Assembly (NCBI RefSeq): GCF_034424315.1
Contig: NZ_CP139972.1
Coordinates: 4,092,001-4,156,000, forward strand
Reading direction: 5' to 3'
Source: Chitinophaga sancti
GTDB lineage: Bacteria > Bacteroidota > Bacteroidia > Chitinophagales > Chitinophagaceae
DNA length: 64,000 nt
Made by a program: the position numbers and the translations under genes. Every line of letters begins with the position of its first letter. The first letter of the stretch is position 1. The notes under the pieces are model-generated. The model ran no database searches. It was not told the DNA's origin and worked only from the letters and a program-made list of their open reading frames with translations. This document shows positions 17,311 to 25,106 of this stretch, piece by piece.

Positions 17311-18863
17311 TCCTGGTACACCCCATTCTGCAATCGGGCATAATAAATCCCCGCCGCCAGCTTCTTACTATCAAACACCGCTGTATACTCCCCGCCTGCC
17401 ATCATATTATTCACAGGCACCCCTACCAGGCGCCCCATGGTATCAAAGATCTGGATCATCGTATGCCCGCCACGCGTCTTATATTTCAGTGTGGTCGCAT
17501 CTACAAATGGATTCGGATAGTTCGTGATCAATCCCTTACTACCATTATTCACATCATCAATGCCAGTAATCGTTCCGCAGGCAATCCCACTCACAATCGG
17601 CAAACGCTGGTAATCCTTGAACAAAATAGATTGCAAAGTCGTGTTATCCACACAGAACCACTGTTCCAGCAAACTCGCATATACAGATCGGAAATCATAC
17701 TGCATCGGGGTATTATCCGCTACAGACCCGCTATCCGGAATATCTGGCGAAGTACCAAGCACGCCCTGCTGTACATAATCTCCAAATACGATCATCGGCG
17801 CAGCAGCACCATGGTCAGTACCCATACTACTGTTAGATTTAATACGGCGACCAAATTCAGAGAAAGTCATCCCCACCACTCTGCGGGAAGCTTTCAGTTT
17901 AGTCAGGTCATCCATAAATGCCTTGATCCCTTCTGAGAGTTCTTTCAGCAGTTCAGCATGATATCCGGTGGTATTATCTCCGCCCTGTGTCTGGCTGGCG
18001 TGGGTATCAAAGAAACCCATGCTCACCATATACATTCTCGTCTTCAGGCCCCCAGCTACGAGTCTTGCAACAATCTTCAGTTGTCTGCCCAGTTGAGTAT
18101 CCGGATATTCACTCTGAGAAGTTACATTCTGTGCAGCTTTCTTGATCGCATCAGAGAATTTATTGGTTTGCCTGGCTATCAGTCGAACATAGGCCAGTTC
18201 CACCCCTGCATGGGTATTCGGCACAGGATCTACGACATCATCCAGCAGGTTGTAAAAGTCTGTAGCACTGGAAATCGCGATCCCGGTATTGGTATTCGCA
18301 CCCTGGAATGCAGGAGACACAATAGAACCAATCTGGATAGCCAGCGGATCCGGATTATCATCATTCGGATATCCATCAGGGTAATTTGGATATTGCGTAT
18401 CAAGATAACGTCCTCCCCACCCGGTTTCCACAATCTCGTTGGCATCAGAACCTGATACCCAGATATCCGTAGCGCGGAAGTGAGAGTAGTTAGGAGAAGG
18501 ATAGCCTACGCTCTGGATAATGCAGACCTTACCTTGCTCATATAATTGCTGTACCCCTGTCATCACAGGGTGAATCCCTGTTTTGATATTATTTACCAGG
18601 GGCAATAATTTCCCCTGTGGGATAGCGATATTCGGACGAATTGCCTGGTACTTATCATAGAGATCGATAGGCACGACCATGTTCAGGCCATCGTTCCCAC
18701 CGACCAGCTGGATCATCACCAGTACGTGATCGTTGTCCGCAGAAGCACTTTCCAGTGCCGACAATAATGAAGATGAGCCGAAAGCTTTCACGGCAAACCC
18801 GTTCATAAAGGTTGGCAGGATAGCAGCCGACACGGTATTTTTAAGAAAATCTCTACGTTTCAT
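17280..18863 (-). CDS. DUF1501 family protein with RR signal and type IX sorting domain
   Basis: 527-aa protein of the DUF1501 family (sulfatase/alkaline-phosphatase-like fold). The N-terminus MKRRDFLKNTVSAAILPTFM has a twin-arginine motif followed by a hydrophobic stretch. The body shows VMIQLVGGNDGLNMVVP near residue 50, YSHFRATDIWVSG and MTFSEFGRRIKSN...GTDHGAA, typical of the family. The last about 80 residues (NYPNPFVDATTLKY... IQIFDTMGRLV... LAAGIYYARLQNG) are a type A T9SS C-terminal sorting domain, predicting export to the cell surface. It is 28 bp downstream of the DUF1800 gene, the usual pairing in Bacteroidota and Planctomycetes; no reaction has been established for the pair. Confidence 0.92.
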   Translation of the reverse strand: MKRRDFLKNTVSAAILPTFMNGFAVKAFGSSSLLSALESASADNDHVLVMIQLVGGNDGLNMVVPIDLYDKYQAIRPNIAIPQGKLLPLVNNIKTGIHPVMTGVQQLYEQGKVCIIQSVGYPSPNYSHFRATDIWVSGSDANEIVETGWGGRYLDTQYPNYPDGYPNDDNPDPLAIQIGSIVSPAFQGANTNTGIAISSATDFYNLLDDVVDPVPNTHAGVELAYVRLIARQTNKFSDAIKKAAQNVTSQSEYPDTQLGRQLKIVARLVAGGLKTRMYMVSMGFFDTHASQTQGGDNTTGYHAELLKELSEGIKAFMDDLTKLKASRRVVGMTFSEFGRRIKSNSSMGTDHGAAAPMIVFGDYVQQGVLGTSPDIPDSGSVADNTPMQYDFRSVYASLLEQWFCVDNTTLQSILFKDYQRLPIVSGIACGTITGIDDVNNGSKGLITNYPNPFVDATTLKYKTRGGHTMIQIFDTMGRLVGVPVNNMMAGGEYTAVFDSKKLAAGIYYARLQNGVYQEVRSMLKVKV

Positions 18864-18891
18864 ATTGATAGAGTATAGGTTCTTCTAAAGA

Positions 18892-20535
18892 TCAGGATAG
18901 TTGATATTCGGATAGGTTCATCATGTATTTGTACAAAGTACGCAGGCGACTTTCTACGACTGTGCGCAATGCAGTATCGGTAGGATAGGCTGCCCAGGCA
19001 TTCCAGGCATCTGTCCAGTAGTAATCGCTGTTAGGATTCTGGCCACTGAGCAGGATGGTGTTTTTCAGCCATGCCTTAAAGGTGTCAGAAACATCGATGC
19101 GATAAAGTACTGCCACAGAATCAGTAATTAACTGCACAGGATCGGAAGGATTGGACAATCTTTTTGCAAAGGCCATTACATCGATCGCTACACCACCATA
19201 ACCACCTTCGCTCACCATGGCATCGGTGAGCTGGTTACGTTTTGGCAGGGTATCAGTGTTGATCCACATCTCATGGTACTGGGGTTCCTGGTAGTAAGGC
19301 ACCCAGCCTGCTACCTGTGGTGGTTCGCCAATATCCTGCAGCATGCTGGCTGCATGAGAGCGGAGTCTATCCCAGGAGTCATAGGCATCCATATACGCAG
19401 TAGGAAAGGTCACGCCAAATTCGCGCACCAAACCTACGTTATGATCGATAGGGCTTTTGATGAGTGCTGACATATTCAGCGGATCGAAGAAGTGCTCACT
19501 CTTAAAGAGCGCTCTCAGTACCGGCAGCAGTTCATAGTTATTATTTCTGAAAATGTCTGCCAGTGGGGTGATCACGTTTGCTTCTACCGCATCATCGATG
19601 AGGTAGTATACAAACCAGCGATAGAGTTTGCGCACAATAAACTTCGCACATTCAGGCTGCGCAAAAATAATGTTCAGAAGGTCATCGAGTTCGGTAGCTC
19701 CATCCTGCCCTGTTTTGCCGGTGATCTTTTTATTGCTGTAGAAGTCGGAAAATTCTTTGTTTTCAATATCGTGCTCAGTACTCTCAAAGTAAGTAGTGAC
19801 GGTATTCGCATTGATACGGAAACCAGTGAGTACACGGGCAGTAGCACGCACATCTTCTTCGGTGTAATGGCTATTAGGACCCTTACCTACGGTGAAGAGT
19901 TCATGCAGTTCACGGGCATAGTTTTCATCCGCACCTGCTTTGGAGTTGAGGTATCCGTTCAGATATCTCAGCATGGCAGGATCGAGGGTAATTGCTTTCG
20001 TGAGTGCTTTGAAATTGCCGGTAGCGTTGGCTCGCAGGGTGGTGTTATACTTGTAGATGTAGCGGGAGTCGTGGGTCATGTCCATTTCAGTAACGAAGTG
20101 GTTATGCCAGAAGAGGACCATCTTTTCCTGGATACTACGGCTTTGGTTGATCATCACACCGATCCACCATGCTTTGTAGGAATTCCAGCGTTTACCATCT
20201 TCATCGTCAGAGGAAGGTGGAGGTGAGTTCACCCAGGATTCACCGGGTAAAATGCCATGTTCATCCGCACCATAGATGTTTACAGGCTGGGAAGTAACGG
20301 CGGTAACGGTGGTAAGCAGGGCTTCTATGGCCTGATCCATGCCGAGACTTTTCACCCATGCAATATCTTCAGGCGTGGCGCCAAACATCGTACGTTTGAG
20401 CAGGTGCACTGCCTGAGCGGTATCGAAAATGCCGGTGTATGCGGAAATACCTGAATCCGTACGCGAACCGGTGGTAGTCGCTTTCACTGCTGGCTGTGGC
20501 TTTGCTGATAGCGAAAGGAATTGTCTGCGATCCAT
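18892..20535 (-). CDS. DUF1800 family protein
   Basis: 547-aa DUF1800 protein. Typical blocks are present: AVHLLKRTMFGATPEDI near residue 40, MVLFWHNHFVTEMD, NYARELHELFTVG and the TGFRINANTVTTYF segment. The N-terminus MDRRQFLSLS resembles a twin-arginine motif, but the following sequence (AKPQPAVKATTTGSRTD) has no hydrophobic core, so a normal signal peptide is not evident. It could be exported bound to its DUF1501 partner or stay in the cytoplasm. It is first gene of the two-gene operon; a TACCTTTA element on the minus strand at 20619-20612 is a possible -7 box about 75 nt before the start. Confidence 0.92.
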   Translation of the reverse strand: MDRRQFLSLSAKPQPAVKATTTGSRTDSGISAYTGIFDTAQAVHLLKRTMFGATPEDIAWVKSLGMDQAIEALLTTVTAVTSQPVNIYGADEHGILPGESWVNSPPPSSDDEDGKRWNSYKAWWIGVMINQSRSIQEKMVLFWHNHFVTEMDMTHDSRYIYKYNTTLRANATGNFKALTKAITLDPAMLRYLNGYLNSKAGADENYARELHELFTVGKGPNSHYTEEDVRATARVLTGFRINANTVTTYFESTEHDIENKEFSDFYSNKKITGKTGQDGATELDDLLNIIFAQPECAKFIVRKLYRWFVYYLIDDAVEANVITPLADIFRNNNYELLPVLRALFKSEHFFDPLNMSALIKSPIDHNVGLVREFGVTFPTAYMDAYDSWDRLRSHAASMLQDIGEPPQVAGWVPYYQEPQYHEMWINTDTLPKRNQLTDAMVSEGGYGGVAIDVMAFAKRLSNPSDPVQLITDSVAVLYRIDVSDTFKAWLKNTILLSGQNPNSDYYWTDAWNAWAAYPTDTALRTVVESRLRTLYKYMMNLSEYQLS

Positions 20536-20856
20536 AAAGTAATTGATATGGTTATATGGTATTAGGGATGAATTTTTTAAATACAGGCGCTTCTACACGG
20601 TACCATTATTATAAAGGTACAAGTTAATAAAATTTTTAATAACTAAGAATGGAAAGTGGATTTATCGGGTGATTCTTTCCATGTCATTTTAGCGTTTCAA
20701 TACTCTTTTCAGCGTTTGAATTATCAAAACAATAATCAATATATCACACTGTAAATCAATTTATTAAGTAATAAAAAATCTTTTGTAAACCCTTGTTTTT
20801 ATTGGAAAATGGCATAGCTTTATTTCGCGAAATACAACAGCATAAATGCTTATCAA
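20536..20856. promoter_or_regulatory. Divergent promoter region between the DUF1800 operon and the S24-like gene
   Basis: AT-rich 320 bp. On the plus strand TTG (20793-20795), 19-nt spacer, TAGCTTTA (20815-20822) is a good near-consensus promoter for the S24-like gene, with the start about 30 nt before its ATG. On the minus strand TACCTTTA (20619-20612) could serve the DUF1800 operon but lacks a clear TTG. I see no gene here. Confidence 0.5.
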
Positions 20857-21336
20857 ATGAAATCACAAAACCGATATCCTGTCAGGACAGGAATCAATAG
20901 TGCAGGTTCAATCTTCAAAGCATATGAGAAGGATATACCGGTGTATGATGGTGATATTCAGCTATTGAACCTGGAGAATGTTCAGGCTTCTTATACCCTG
21001 AAGGGGGATATTTACAGGCGGGGAGATTTGTTCATTTCCATGAAAGATGAGAGTATGCTTAGTTTTTGTGAGAAAGGTGATCTGGTTTTGCTTAAGCATG
21101 AGGAGCTGCAGGAATTGATTGTGGGGAAAAGGTATTATTTTTTGTGTAGAGATGGGAAGGAAGTGGCAGGTACTTTAATTGATGTGGGAGACTTGTTGAT
21201 CGTCAAACCTGAAAATACAGTGTATGCGCAGGTGGAATTAAAGCGGGAAGATGTTGTAAAACTTTATAAAATCATGGAGCAGTTGACAAGAGGAGCGGCG
21301 CTGAAAGAGCTGGAACAGGCGCAGGGAAAAGAGTAG
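20857..21336 (+). CDS. S24/LexA-like fold protein lacking the usual catalytic lysine
   Basis: 159-aa protein. The middle part resembles the S24 (LexA/repressor) peptidase-like domain: DESMLSFCEKGDLVLLK corresponds to the SM...GD block with the nucleophile serine, and LLIVKPENTVYAQ corresponds to the LxPxNxxY block. The position where S24 peptidases have KR(L) reads AGTLI, so the general-base lysine seems to be missing. No helix-turn-helix precedes it; the first about 50 residues are instead an unrelated segment. It may be a ligand- or peptide-binding relative rather than a self-cleaving repressor. It is monocistronic with its own promoter. The family assignment is moderate. Confidence 0.65.
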   Translation: MKSQNRYPVRTGINSAGSIFKAYEKDIPVYDGDIQLLNLENVQASYTLKGDIYRRGDLFISMKDESMLSFCEKGDLVLLKHEELQELIVGKRYYFLCRDGKEVAGTLIDVGDLLIVKPENTVYAQVELKREDVVKLYKIMEQLTRGAALKELEQAQGKE

Positions 21337-21808
21337 GAAAAAACAACCTGGTTGAATACGTATCATTACGATCCCATCTGAATTAGACAGAAAGAATCAA
21401 ATATTGGAACAAAATATTTCAATGGATCTCAGACTTATTCTAAGATTCTACAATGTTTTTTGAACAAAAGAGACAATAATAAGTTAATTAAAGATGGAAG
21501 ATAACAGCAACAAGCTGTTAATAACTGACGCATGTTGGAATCGAAAGATTCTACAGTGGTTTGTGAGAATTTGAGTATTTCATCTCTATTCGTTTTTACA
21601 TTAGAAGCAGAAAAATAAAATATTAAACCACAACTGAATATTATCATGCCACGGGATATATTCCGGTTTTCGAATTGACACAATCTCAAAAATTTACTAA
21701 CCTTTTTAATCCACCCGAATTTGACATGATCCCCCTTAAGCCCAAAGCCGAAAATCTTTGTGGGCTATGATTGCGTTACCTGAATCTTTCAAACAAACAC
21801 CTTAAACC
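21337..21808. other. Intergenic region, no convincing gene
   Basis: 470 bp of AT-rich DNA. A minus-strand frame (21435-21689) starts at TTG, is Cys/Leu-rich and has no promoter or family resemblance, so I do not call it. An AATCTTTG element (about 21749-21756) near the sulfatase is a weak possible -7 box. No repeat or RNA gene is seen. Confidence 0.4.
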
Positions 21809-23353
21809 ATGAACTTCAAAACAAAATTAGCACAACTTGGCAAGCAGCCAGACCTCATCCTCATTATTACAGATGAACAGCGCGCCACACAGCATTTCCC
21901 CCCGGGATGGGAGGAGAAAAATCTTCCAACGCTGACCTTTCTCAAAAAAAACGGTTTTAGTTTCGATAGAGCTTTCTGTAATACCTGCATGTGTTCTCCC
22001 AGCCGTACCACCCTATTTACAGGAGTTTATCCGGCTAAACATAAGGTTTCTCAAACACTGACGATTGGTGGACCTTTATCTCCATCAGAACCAACCATCA
22101 GTACTTCCATGCCAAACATCATGAATGTACTCTGGAGTGAAGGTTACGACGTGCAATACCGTGGTAAATGGCACATGAGTAAAGGCGTTGCCGGTAATGG
22201 TGCGACGACAAATTACGATAACCTTACACCGGCAGATATTTCCCTGTTTGGCGCCATGGGCTGGGTAGCACCGGACGCTGGAGAAGATGTAAATCCTCTG
22301 AATTTTGGAGCCGGATTTGCTAACCATGATGCCAGGTATGTGGCAGAAGCCATCAAATATTTGCAGGAGGTGAAAGCTAAAAGAGCCATGGGCCAACACC
22401 AGCCCTATTGCCTGATAGTATCCCTGGTGAACCCACATGACGTACTGGCTTATCCCAAAACAGCAGGAACCTCCGGATATTATCCTGAAGCCTGGTCATC
22501 AAGGGAAATTGGTTTGCCAGATACAGTAAACGAACATTTACTGATTAATAAAAAACCAATGGCGCAGGAACAAATCCTATTGGGCATGGATGCCACTTTA
22601 GGTCCGTTACCAACGGTGGAACAAAAGTTAGATTATATAAATTTCTACGGGTATCTGTTAACCCTGGTCGACAAAGAGATCGGTAACCTGATCAAAGAAT
22701 TGTATCACAAAGATGGAGATGGTAAAAGCCTGGCTGATACAGCTATTGTAACCTATACCTCAGACCATGGAGAAATGGGCCTTGCTCATGGAGGCCTCCG
22801 CCAGAAAACCTTTGTAGCTTACGAAGAAGCATTACGCGTTCCACTGGTTATTTCCAATCCCGTTTTATTTTCAGATCACCCTGTTCAACAATCCATGGCC
22901 CTGGCCACGCTGGTTGATATCATGCCTACGTTTATAGAGATGGCTAATGTATCTAACCCTCCTGCCGGACTTGCAGGCACCAGCTTGTTACCAATCATAC
23001 AGGATGATGTGCCCGTACAGGATAGTATATTGTTTACTTACGATGATACAAAAGCAGGCTCTAATAGCCAATGGTCAGCGGTAAATGCTGCAAATCGTAT
23101 CCGGTGTATCCGTACAGAGAAATGGAAGTATAGCTATTATTTTGATGCTTCCGGCGCTTATTACGACCAATTTGAACTATACGATTTGGTCAACGATCCG
23201 TCTGAATATACAAACCTTGCATATGATCCGGCCTACCAGGATGTTAGAATAGACCTGGAAACACAATTGCATAAACTCGAAATAGATAAATTAAGGATAA
23301 ACACACCTCAAAAAACTCAAAGCTTTCAGGAACCTCAGTTGATCGCATTATAG
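21809..23353 (+). CDS. Sulfatase (formylglycine-dependent), no signal peptide
   Basis: 514-aa sulfatase. The N-terminal metal-binding aspartates are in DLILIITDEQR, and the sulfatase signature is CMCSPSRTTLFTG with the formylglycine cysteine at residue 62 (C-S-P-S-R). GKWHMSK and YTSDHGEMGLAHGG supply further active-site and Ca-binding residues. The C-terminal part has VNDPSEYTNLA, typical of choline-sulfatase/arylsulfatase relatives. The protein begins MNFKTKLAQLGKQ with no signal sequence, so it appears cytoplasmic, unlike many Bacteroidota sulfatases. Maturation would need a formylglycine-generating enzyme or anaerobic sulfatase-maturing enzyme; neither is in the window. Substrate unknown. 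A perfect terminator follows. Confidence 0.92.
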   Translation: MNFKTKLAQLGKQPDLILIITDEQRATQHFPPGWEEKNLPTLTFLKKNGFSFDRAFCNTCMCSPSRTTLFTGVYPAKHKVSQTLTIGGPLSPSEPTISTSMPNIMNVLWSEGYDVQYRGKWHMSKGVAGNGATTNYDNLTPADISLFGAMGWVAPDAGEDVNPLNFGAGFANHDARYVAEAIKYLQEVKAKRAMGQHQPYCLIVSLVNPHDVLAYPKTAGTSGYYPEAWSSREIGLPDTVNEHLLINKKPMAQEQILLGMDATLGPLPTVEQKLDYINFYGYLLTLVDKEIGNLIKELYHKDGDGKSLADTAIVTYTSDHGEMGLAHGGLRQKTFVAYEEALRVPLVISNPVLFSDHPVQQSMALATLVDIMPTFIEMANVSNPPAGLAGTSLLPIIQDDVPVQDSILFTYDDTKAGSNSQWSAVNAANRIRCIRTEKWKYSYYFDASGAYYDQFELYDLVNDPSEYTNLAYDPAYQDVRIDLETQLHKLEIDKLRINTPQKTQSFQEPQLIAL

Positions 23354-23412
23354 CCTAAGGTTAAATAATTCTTCTGACTATAGGTCCGAACAAACCCATT
23401 GTATATAAACGC

Positions 23413-23445
23413 AAAAAGTCGCGAATGATCGCGACTTTTTGTTTT
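23413..23445. terminator. Perfect bidirectional terminator between sulfatase and tRNA-Lys
   Basis: AAAAAGTCGCGA (23413-23424), loop ATGA, TCGCGACTTTTT (23429-23440). The 12-bp stem has A and T tracts on both sides, so it can end both the plus-strand sulfatase transcript and the minus-strand tRNA transcript. Confidence 0.85.
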
Positions 23446-23446
23446 G

Positions 23447-23519
23447 TGACCCCGCTCGGGCTCGAACCGAGGACCCAAAGATTAAGAGTCTTTTGCTCTA
23501 CCAACTGAGCTACGGAGTC
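23447..23519 (-). tRNA. tRNA-Lys (anticodon CTT)
   Basis: Read on the minus strand, the acceptor stem GACTCCG pairs with CGGGGTC (one T-G pair). The D arm is GCTC-AGTTGGTA-GAGC, the anticodon arm AAAGA-CTCTTAA-TCTTT gives anticodon CTT, and the T arm carries GGTTCGAGCC. The gene is 73 nt with discriminator A, and CCA is not encoded. A terminator lies directly downstream. Confidence 0.95.
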
Positions 23520-23657
23520 ATCTTAAAACCCACACATATCATGTGGTTGGGGTTGCAAAACTACAACCTTTATTAATATTTCACAAAAATAATTTAACTT
23601 AAATTTCTTTAATTTTTAAAAACCTCCGGATATAACCCCGGTAAAATATACTCAGTT

Positions 23658-24833
23658 ATGGAAACAGCATACATTGTAGCCGGATACAGAACCGCTGTGG
23701 GAAAGGCTAAACGTGGCGGATTCCGCTTCTACCGCCCAGACGATCTCGCCGTAGATGTCATAACAGGTTTGTTAAAAAGCGTACCCCAGCTTGACCCAAA
23801 GCGTGTTGATGACCTCATTGTCGGGAACGCCGTTCCTGAAGCAGAACAAGGCCTCCAGATCGGTAGAATGATCTCTGTAAGAGCCCTCGGTATTGAAGTA
23901 CCCGGTTTCACCGTGAACCGATACTGCGCCTCCGGACTCGAAACCATCGCCATCGCTACTGCCAAAATTCAGTCAGGTATGGCGCACTGTATCATTGCAG
24001 GTGGTACCGAAAGTATGAGCCTGGTGCCCGTAGCCGGCTGGAAAACGGTGCCCAACTTCAAAGTCGCCAGCACCACTCCGGAATACTATCTCGGTATGGG
24101 CCTTACCGCCGAAGCCGTGGCCAAAGAATATAATATTACCCGCGAAGACCAGGACCTCTTCGCCCTCAATTCTCATCAAAAAGCGATCAGGGCTATCCAG
24201 AACGGATACTTTAAAGAAGGCATCCTCCCCATCAATATCGATGAGGTATATGTGGATGAAAAAGGTCGTAAAGCACAGAGAACCTATACCGTCGATACCG
24301 ACGAAGGCCCTCGTGCCGATACTTCTGCTGAAGCACTTGCGAAACTTAAACCCGTTTTTGCTGCAGGAGGTAGTGTAACCGCCGGAAATTCCTCCCAGAC
24401 TTCTGATGGTGCTGCCTTTGTGATCGTGATGAGCGAAACCATGGTCAAAGAACTGGGGCTTCAGCCTATCGGCCGCCTGGTAGGATGCGCTTCTGCAGGG
24501 GTCCATCCGCGAATTATGGGGATCGGACCTGTGGCTGCCATTCCGAAAGTACTGCAGCAGATTGGTAAAACACTGAATGATATTGACCTGGTGGAATTGA
24601 ATGAAGCCTTTGCTTCTCAGTCAGTTGCCGTGATCCGGGAAGTAGGGATCGATCCTGATATTGTTAATATTAATGGAGGAGCAATTGCCCTGGGGCATCC
24701 CCTGGGTTGTACCGGCGCGAAACTCACCGTACAGATCCTGAATGATCTAAAAAGACTGGATAAGAAATATGGTATCGTCACTGCCTGCGTAGGTGGCGGC
24801 CAGGGCATAGCCGGTGTTATCGAAAGACTGTAA
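23658..24833 (+). CDS. Acetyl-CoA C-acyltransferase (thiolase)
   Basis: 391-aa thiolase, the last step of fatty-acid beta-oxidation (3-ketoacyl-CoA to acetyl-CoA plus shortened acyl-CoA). All three active-site elements are present: the nucleophile cysteine 90 in [14 protein letters not shown], the histidine in [15 protein letters not shown] and the second cysteine in [11 protein letters not shown]. The length is normal, and it ends at the family-typical C-terminus VIERL. No fadB-type multifunctional enzyme or acyl-CoA dehydrogenase is next to it on this side; such partners could lie elsewhere. The 3' end, including the stop codon, is partly repeated just downstream. Confidence 0.95.
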   Translation: METAYIVAGYRTAVGKAKRGGFRFYRPDDLAVDVITGLLKSVPQLDPKRVDDLIVGNAVPEAEQGLQIGRMISVRALGIEVPGFTVNRYCASGLETIAIATAKIQSGMAHCIIAGGTESMSLVPVAGWKTVPNFKVASTTPEYYLGMGLTAEAVAKEYNITREDQDLFALNSHQKAIRAIQNGYFKEGILPINIDEVYVDEKGRKAQRTYTVDTDEGPRADTSAEALAKLKPVFAAGGSVTAGNSSQTSDGAAFVIVMSETMVKELGLQPIGRLVGCASAGVHPRIMGIGPVAAIPKVLQQIGKTLNDIDLVELNEAFASQSVAVIREVGIDPDIVNINGGAIALGHPLGCTGAKLTVQILNDLKRLDKKYGIVTACVGGGQGIAGVIERL

Positions 24834-24893
24834 AGGCGTTCAGAAAATGATAGCATCGCGTTATCGAAACACTGTAAACACCTTCAAAAAAAT
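24816..24893 (+). repeat. Tandem duplication of the thiolase gene 3' end
   Basis: GTTATCGAAAGACTGTAAAG (from 24816, encoding VIERL and the stop) recurs as GTTATCGAAACACTGTAAAC (from about 24860), with similarity continuing for about 13 more bases (TTCA.AAAA). The second copy lies after the stop and would encode VIETL plus stop in isolation. Confidence 0.8.
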
Positions 24894-24904
24894 ATAAAAC
24901 TTGT

Positions 24905-24940
24905 CAAATGCCTCCTTTTCGAAGGGGGCATTTCGTTTTT
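24905..24940 (+). terminator. Intrinsic terminator after the thiolase
   Basis: AAATGCCTCC (24906-24915) / GGGGGCATTT (24924-24933) with an 8-nt loop, followed by CGTTTTT. Confidence 0.75.
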
Positions 24941-25106
24941 CAGGTCTATATACTGGTTTTATCCTTTTTACTGATTTACATTTACTTACAAATTATCCGC
25001 TCCCCTTTCTTCTATATTTCCCCCATACTCTTCCTCCCCTTATACCTTGATAAGTACATTTACGTTTTAAGAATACTCAATCAATAACCATTTTAAAAAA
25101 TCCTTT

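Noticed and set aside
17007..17936. 309-codon plus-strand frame across the His-rich gene end and the DUF1501 gene
   Set aside because: It crosses a promoter, a terminator and two real minus-strand genes; His/Ile/Arg-rich composition typical of antisense frames.
19492..20226. 244-codon plus-strand frame inside the DUF1800 gene
   Set aside because: Antisense shadow; no start signal and no protein-like features.
21435..21689. 84-codon minus-strand frame before the sulfatase
   Set aside because: TTG start, unusual Cys/Leu composition, no promoter, no recognised family.
23447..23519. tRNA gene as an integration (att) site
   Set aside because: No integrase, phage gene or direct repeat of the tRNA 3' end is seen nearby.
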